A DNA stretch of 55,207 nt from CAZSXS01 sp964611385 (GTDB lineage: Bacteria; Bacillota; Clostridia; Lachnospirales; CAYPQA01). The notes beneath the pieces are model-generated. The model worked only from the letters and a program-made list of their open reading frames with translations, made no database searches and was not told the DNA's origin. Both the position numbers and the translations under genes were made by a program. Below, in pieces: positions 52,481-55,207 of this stretch; within the stretch, counting starts at the first letter, position 1, and each line of letters starts with the position of its first letter. The stretch covers positions 1-55,207 of the forward strand of contig CAZSXS010000011.1 of the NCBI GenBank assembly GCA_964611385.1, written 5' to 3'.

Positions 52481-52757
52481 TTGACAAAGACTGTTGGCTA
52501 GCCTATTGGCTAGTCTGTTGACAAAGTTATTGTAAGGTTACTGTTTATGCGCATGAGATATTGCAGATACGAATTTACCGCTAACAGGACATGTCCGGCG
52601 GGAAAGCCGAAACCATATCCAATTTAGTATGACCAGTCAAACGGGCATACAGCGCTTATGGCGCCGGAAATCCGGCAAAGCAGCACAAAAGCCAGAAGCA
52701 GATTATACTGAGAGCTAAAAGCATTTGGGTGTTATTTTCATGCCCAAGTGCTTTTTT
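52481..52757 (+). ncRNA. Candidate structured RNA with terminator (unidentified)
   Basis: A gene-free stretch contains TTGACA boxes (52481, 52518), then hairpins CGGC-GGGAAA-GCCG (about 52597), CATA...TATG, GCATAC...TATGGC and GCCGG-AAAT-CCGGC (about 52662-52676). It ends in a clear rho-independent terminator (52717-52757: AAAAGCATTTGGG/CCCAAGTGCTTTT). No start codon with a ribosome binding site follows directly. It matches no riboswitch or housekeeping RNA that I can recall. The surrounding 52242-52480 and 52758-52850 show no supported gene. Confidence 0.4.
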
Positions 52758-52860
52758 ATTGTGAATTGATCCTCAATTGGCAAAAGCACTTTTTTGAGGA
52801 TGCAGAGTATGGGGGTAAAATAAAATTGGAAACAAGATTTAAAACAGGCCTAATAATAAT

Positions 52861-52942
52861 CTTACTTACAAGTAATAATGAAAAATAAGGAAAAATTGTG
52901 TTGACAAATTCAAGGAGCATTGCTATTCTACAAGTAAGTAAG
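52861..52942 (+). promoter_or_regulatory. Promoter flanked by inverted operator-like repeats
   Basis: TTGACA (52901-52906) and TATTCT (52924-52929) have a 17-base spacer. CTTACTTAC (52861-52869) and GTAAGTAAG (52934-52942) flank it symmetrically. The upstream copy is also part of a palindrome, TTACTTACAAGTAA. This points to a repressor that loops or covers the promoter. Confidence 0.6.
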
Positions 52943-52946
52943 AATT

Positions 52947-53450
52947 ATGGCTGAACTTTGCAATCAAACAAAGTCATCAGCTTATTTAAGATTACGATTG
53001 GTAAATCAATGTCGTCAACTTAAGCCTATAAACACTGTAATTACGCCATTTGTGGGTTTATATGCATTGGATAAACATGCTTAAATATTAACCTATTAAT
53101 CCTCTATGACAGGAAAAGTCCTATTAAAAGCTTTGCTCAAGAACCATTTTCAATGTTGTGACAGCATGAAAAACAGCTGAGTATTTGCTCTTGAGATACA
53201 CTTGAGTTTTCATTTGTTGAAAACAATGGTGTGTATATTTTTGGTTTTAGGCAGGTGTTTTAATTATATTGTGATGTTGCGGTAAGCATTTGTTTCACAG
53301 AGTTCCCTTGTTATTTGCTGCGTGCGGCCGCATTGCGATTGCTTCATGTTTTGTAGAGAGGACGTAATGTAGCGATTTTATAATTTAAGTTTAGACTTGT
53401 TCATTTGGTGCTGCGGTTAAGTTTGCAATTTAAACAATGGGGGATGCATA
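52947..53450 (+). other. Gene-poor leader region upstream of the Sel1 gene
   Basis: The only ORF is a 45-codon frame (52947-53084, MAELCNQTKSSAYLRLRLVN...) starting 18 bases after the -10 box. It has no ribosome binding site and is weak as a gene. The remaining AT-rich sequence to 53450 shows no supported feature; a long 5' UTR for the next gene is possible. Confidence 0.4.
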
Positions 53451-55207
53451 ATGGATAATGATCGAAATGAATTAGAGTTAAAGGCAAAGAATGGCGATAA
53501 GAATGCCCAATATCAGTTAGGTAAAGAGTACATGTTTACAAACGATTTTGAGAACGGAGTTCATTGGCTTAGGCAATCCGCTGCTGGAGATAATGGTAAT
53601 GCGCAGGCAGTTCTTAATTTAGCGCACATTTATGGCGATGGCCTGGTTTCCGATTTTGACCCCAAAGGCATTATTGAATTATATGAAAGAGCGATTTACC
53701 TGTTTAAAAACACCGGTGAAAAGTATGATATGCTGGAGTCAATGTTTGGGTTGGGTTTAATTTATTGTAGAGGTACGTATAGCAATGGTATGCCGGCAGT
53801 GCTGGACCCTGTAAAGGGGTGTAAGCTTATTGATGAAGGTATAGCAATTATTAATCCAAATTTGATGGATGATGACTCCTTTGATGAAGCTATATTGAAT
53901 ATTGATGCAAAATCTATAGCGGATGGTTTAAACCCATTAACTTGCAAGAGACTTGCAGATTTGTTTTGGGCAGGGATTGGAAATAAAGAGGGATTTAATA
54001 ATAGCATTGAGTACCGCACTAGCATAGATCTAAAAAGAAGCATTTTTTTTAATAAAATTTTCATAAATAACATGGATAGGTATGTGTCTATATTTTCGGA
54101 TGAGGATAAAACGAAGTACATAGAAGCTACTCAAGATTCATTCAATCTTGAGCTAAACGTACGAAAGTCAACTATTGAACAGTATGATAAAGCTGTTGCT
54201 ATGTTTGAGGATTTTGTTTCTCTTTCTGAAAAATCCCCTGGACTTCCGATAACACCATTAACTGTTGTTGCAGACATATTTAAAAGAAGAGGCATATTTG
54301 ATTACAAAGATGCTGCAAAGTATGTAGAAGAATGTGATATGAGAATTAGCGAGTACAACAAACAATCTAATGCACTTAGATATAGACCTTATCAGGACAT
54401 ACTTGATGAAATAAATGATTTAGAAAGTAAGAGGAACTTTCTAAATGATAGATTAAGTCTTAAAAGAGAATCTGTTATAGACTTTGAAGAAAAAGAAGCA
54501 AAAGATTACTATGAAGAGATTAAATTTACTGCTAGTCCTGATATGGTAAGACATGCAAGGAAGGAATGGTTAACTCTTGTAGGTACACCACGCATTTCTA
54601 ATGATGAGTACTGGGAGTGTAGAAATGAACTTGGAGTTACAAATATTCGGATGCAATTAGTGGTAAGTGAACAACAGCAACATCCAGTTTACAAACAAGA
54701 GGTTTTTGAGAAATATTGCAAAGAAATAGATGATTTGATGGTTAGATTAAATCAAGACAATGATAATAGCTCATCCTATTTTCGCAACATAGCAAATAAG
54801 TTTGAATCACTATCAGATAATTTTAAGAGTATCATTGATTATATGGATTCGGAAGTTAAAGCAGATGAATGTAATAGTCAAGCAAAAATTTATAATTCTA
54901 AATACCAAGAATCACGAGAAAGAGAAAAGGAGGAGCGAGTGCAGCAGGAAAAGGAGCCGCAAGTGGAGTGGCAGGTGCCGGAGAAGGATGCGGTGCCACC
55001 AGGAAATACGCATTCGAAGCAAAAAAAATGTTTGTCCACAAAAAGAAAGTTGATACAAGGTACTACCTTAGCTTTTGCTATAGTCTTTGTGTATTTATTG
55101 GTTGGGAGAATCACACTCGTCTTTAAATATATTAAAGAAACTTTACCAAGTTTTAATAATAATATAGAATCTAAACCAAATCTTAATAATAATATAGAAT
55201 CTAAACC
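53451..55207 (+). CDS. Sel1-like repeat protein with C-terminal membrane helix (3' truncated by window)
   Basis: The frame stays open for 585 codons to the window end, so the C-terminus is missing. ATG at 53451 follows GGGGGATG. The N-terminal ~130 residues are Sel1/TPR-like repeats (AKNGDKNAQYQLGKEYMF...GVHWLRQSAAGDNGNAQAVLNLAHIYGDGL). A long charged helical region (about 250-500) follows, with probable coiled coil around residues 320-350 and 485-515. A single hydrophobic helix (TTLAFAIVFVYLLVG, about residues 540-554) precedes a tandem Asn-rich repeat (NNNIESKPNL, period 30 bases). Codon usage is more AT-rich than the housekeeping genes. Sel1 proteins mediate protein-protein contacts; the specific role is unknown. 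Confidence 0.8.
   Translation, partial: MDNDRNELELKAKNGDKNAQYQLGKEYMFTNDFENGVHWLRQSAAGDNGNAQAVLNLAHIYGDGLVSDFDPKGIIELYERAIYLFKNTGEKYDMLESMFGLGLIYCRGTYSNGMPAVLDPVKGCKLIDEGIAIINPNLMDDDSFDEAILNIDAKSIADGLNPLTCKRLADLFWAGIGNKEGFNNSIEYRTSIDLKRSIFFNKIFINNMDRYVSIFSDEDKTKYIEATQDSFNLELNVRKSTIEQYDKAVAMFEDFVSLSEKSPGLPITPLTVVADIFKRRGIFDYKDAAKYVEECDMRISEYNKQSNALRYRPYQDILDEINDLESKRNFLNDRLSLKRESVIDFEEKEAKDYYEEIKFTASPDMVRHARKEWLTLVGTPRISNDEYWECRNELGVTNIRMQLVVSEQQQHPVYKQEVFEKYCKEIDDLMVRLNQDNDNSSSYFRNIANKFESLSDNFKSIIDYMDSEVKADECNSQAKIYNSKYQESREREKEERVQQEKEPQVEWQVPEKDAVPPGNTHSKQKKCLSTKRKLIQGTTLAFAIVFVYLLVGRITLVFKYIKETLPSFNNNIESKPNLNNNIESK

Noticed and set aside
52541..52700. c-di-GMP, cobalamin or SRP RNA
   Set aside because: The conserved core strings of these classes (for example GGGCAAACC...GACGCAAAGCC, GCCACTG, GGAAGCAGC) are not present.

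Overview
The window looks like a chromosomal scaffold from an anaerobic, low-to-moderate GC, Gram-positive member of the Clostridia. The evidence is the fusion of IspH with an S1-repeat protein, a HydS-like [FeFe]-hydrogenase-family protein beside DRTGG, PHP and HATPase genes, a GerMN-domain protein, two S-layer-homology (SLH) surface proteins, frequent TTG/GTG starts with strong AGGAGG sites, and an infC-rpmI-rplT operon with an L20-type attenuator leader. It is a draft: 100 Ns (2461-2560) sit inside a repetitive surface-protein gene, so that gene is misjoined in frame.

Layout. 1-1000: two small membrane proteins. 1031-4766 (minus): SLH surface protein 1, with a structured leader and a 172-bp inverted-repeat element just upstream of its promoter. 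5181-6570 (minus): rplT, rpmI, infC and their leader. 6711-7737: a short repeat inserted beside an ABC-transporter remnant, then a GerMN protein. 7797-16121: housekeeping genes pfkA, secA, prfB (programmed frameshift), an RluA-type pseudouridine synthase, a nucleotidyltransferase and queG. 16238-25264 is an accessory region: a TetR-controlled ABC exporter (minus), tRNA-Gly, a GntR-controlled ABC exporter, yjdF behind a putative yjdF riboswitch, a CPBP protease, a frameshifted unknown gene, a small membrane protein and a transposase scrap. 25499-28576: a sulfatase and rhamnulokinase pair. 28660-33023: a redox-sensing-type cluster (DRTGG, HATPase, HydS-like, two very small ORFs, GNAT, DRTGG, PHP). 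33175-35066: LUD protein and flavoprotein. 35490-43509: cmk, plsC, ispH-S1, a small XRE regulator, an FAD oxidoreductase, and an MBOAT/AlgJ-like O-acylation pair. 43819-50449: a secreted protein and SLH surface protein 2 (1820 aa). 50874-52241: a sigma factor next to a soluble MCP-tip/CheW hybrid. 52242-53450: non-coding with a possible structured RNA. 53451-end: a large Sel1-like protein with a C-terminal membrane anchor, cut by the window edge.

The most unusual content is dispersed intergenic repeats. Family A has five copies of about 99 bp with imperfect terminal inverted repeats, one of which supplies the stop codon of the PHP gene. Family B has two copies of about 175 bp in opposite orientation, with a core hairpin showing compensatory base changes. 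Family C has two copies lying directly upstream of ribosome binding sites, one of them split by an insertion. Family D consists of polypurine/G-run units with long perfect hairpins. A single element (E) has 20-bp inverted repeats and a perfect 10-bp target duplication. The second stand-out is the sigma factor / MCP-CheW hybrid pair, which has no neighbouring anti-sigma or chemotaxis gene.
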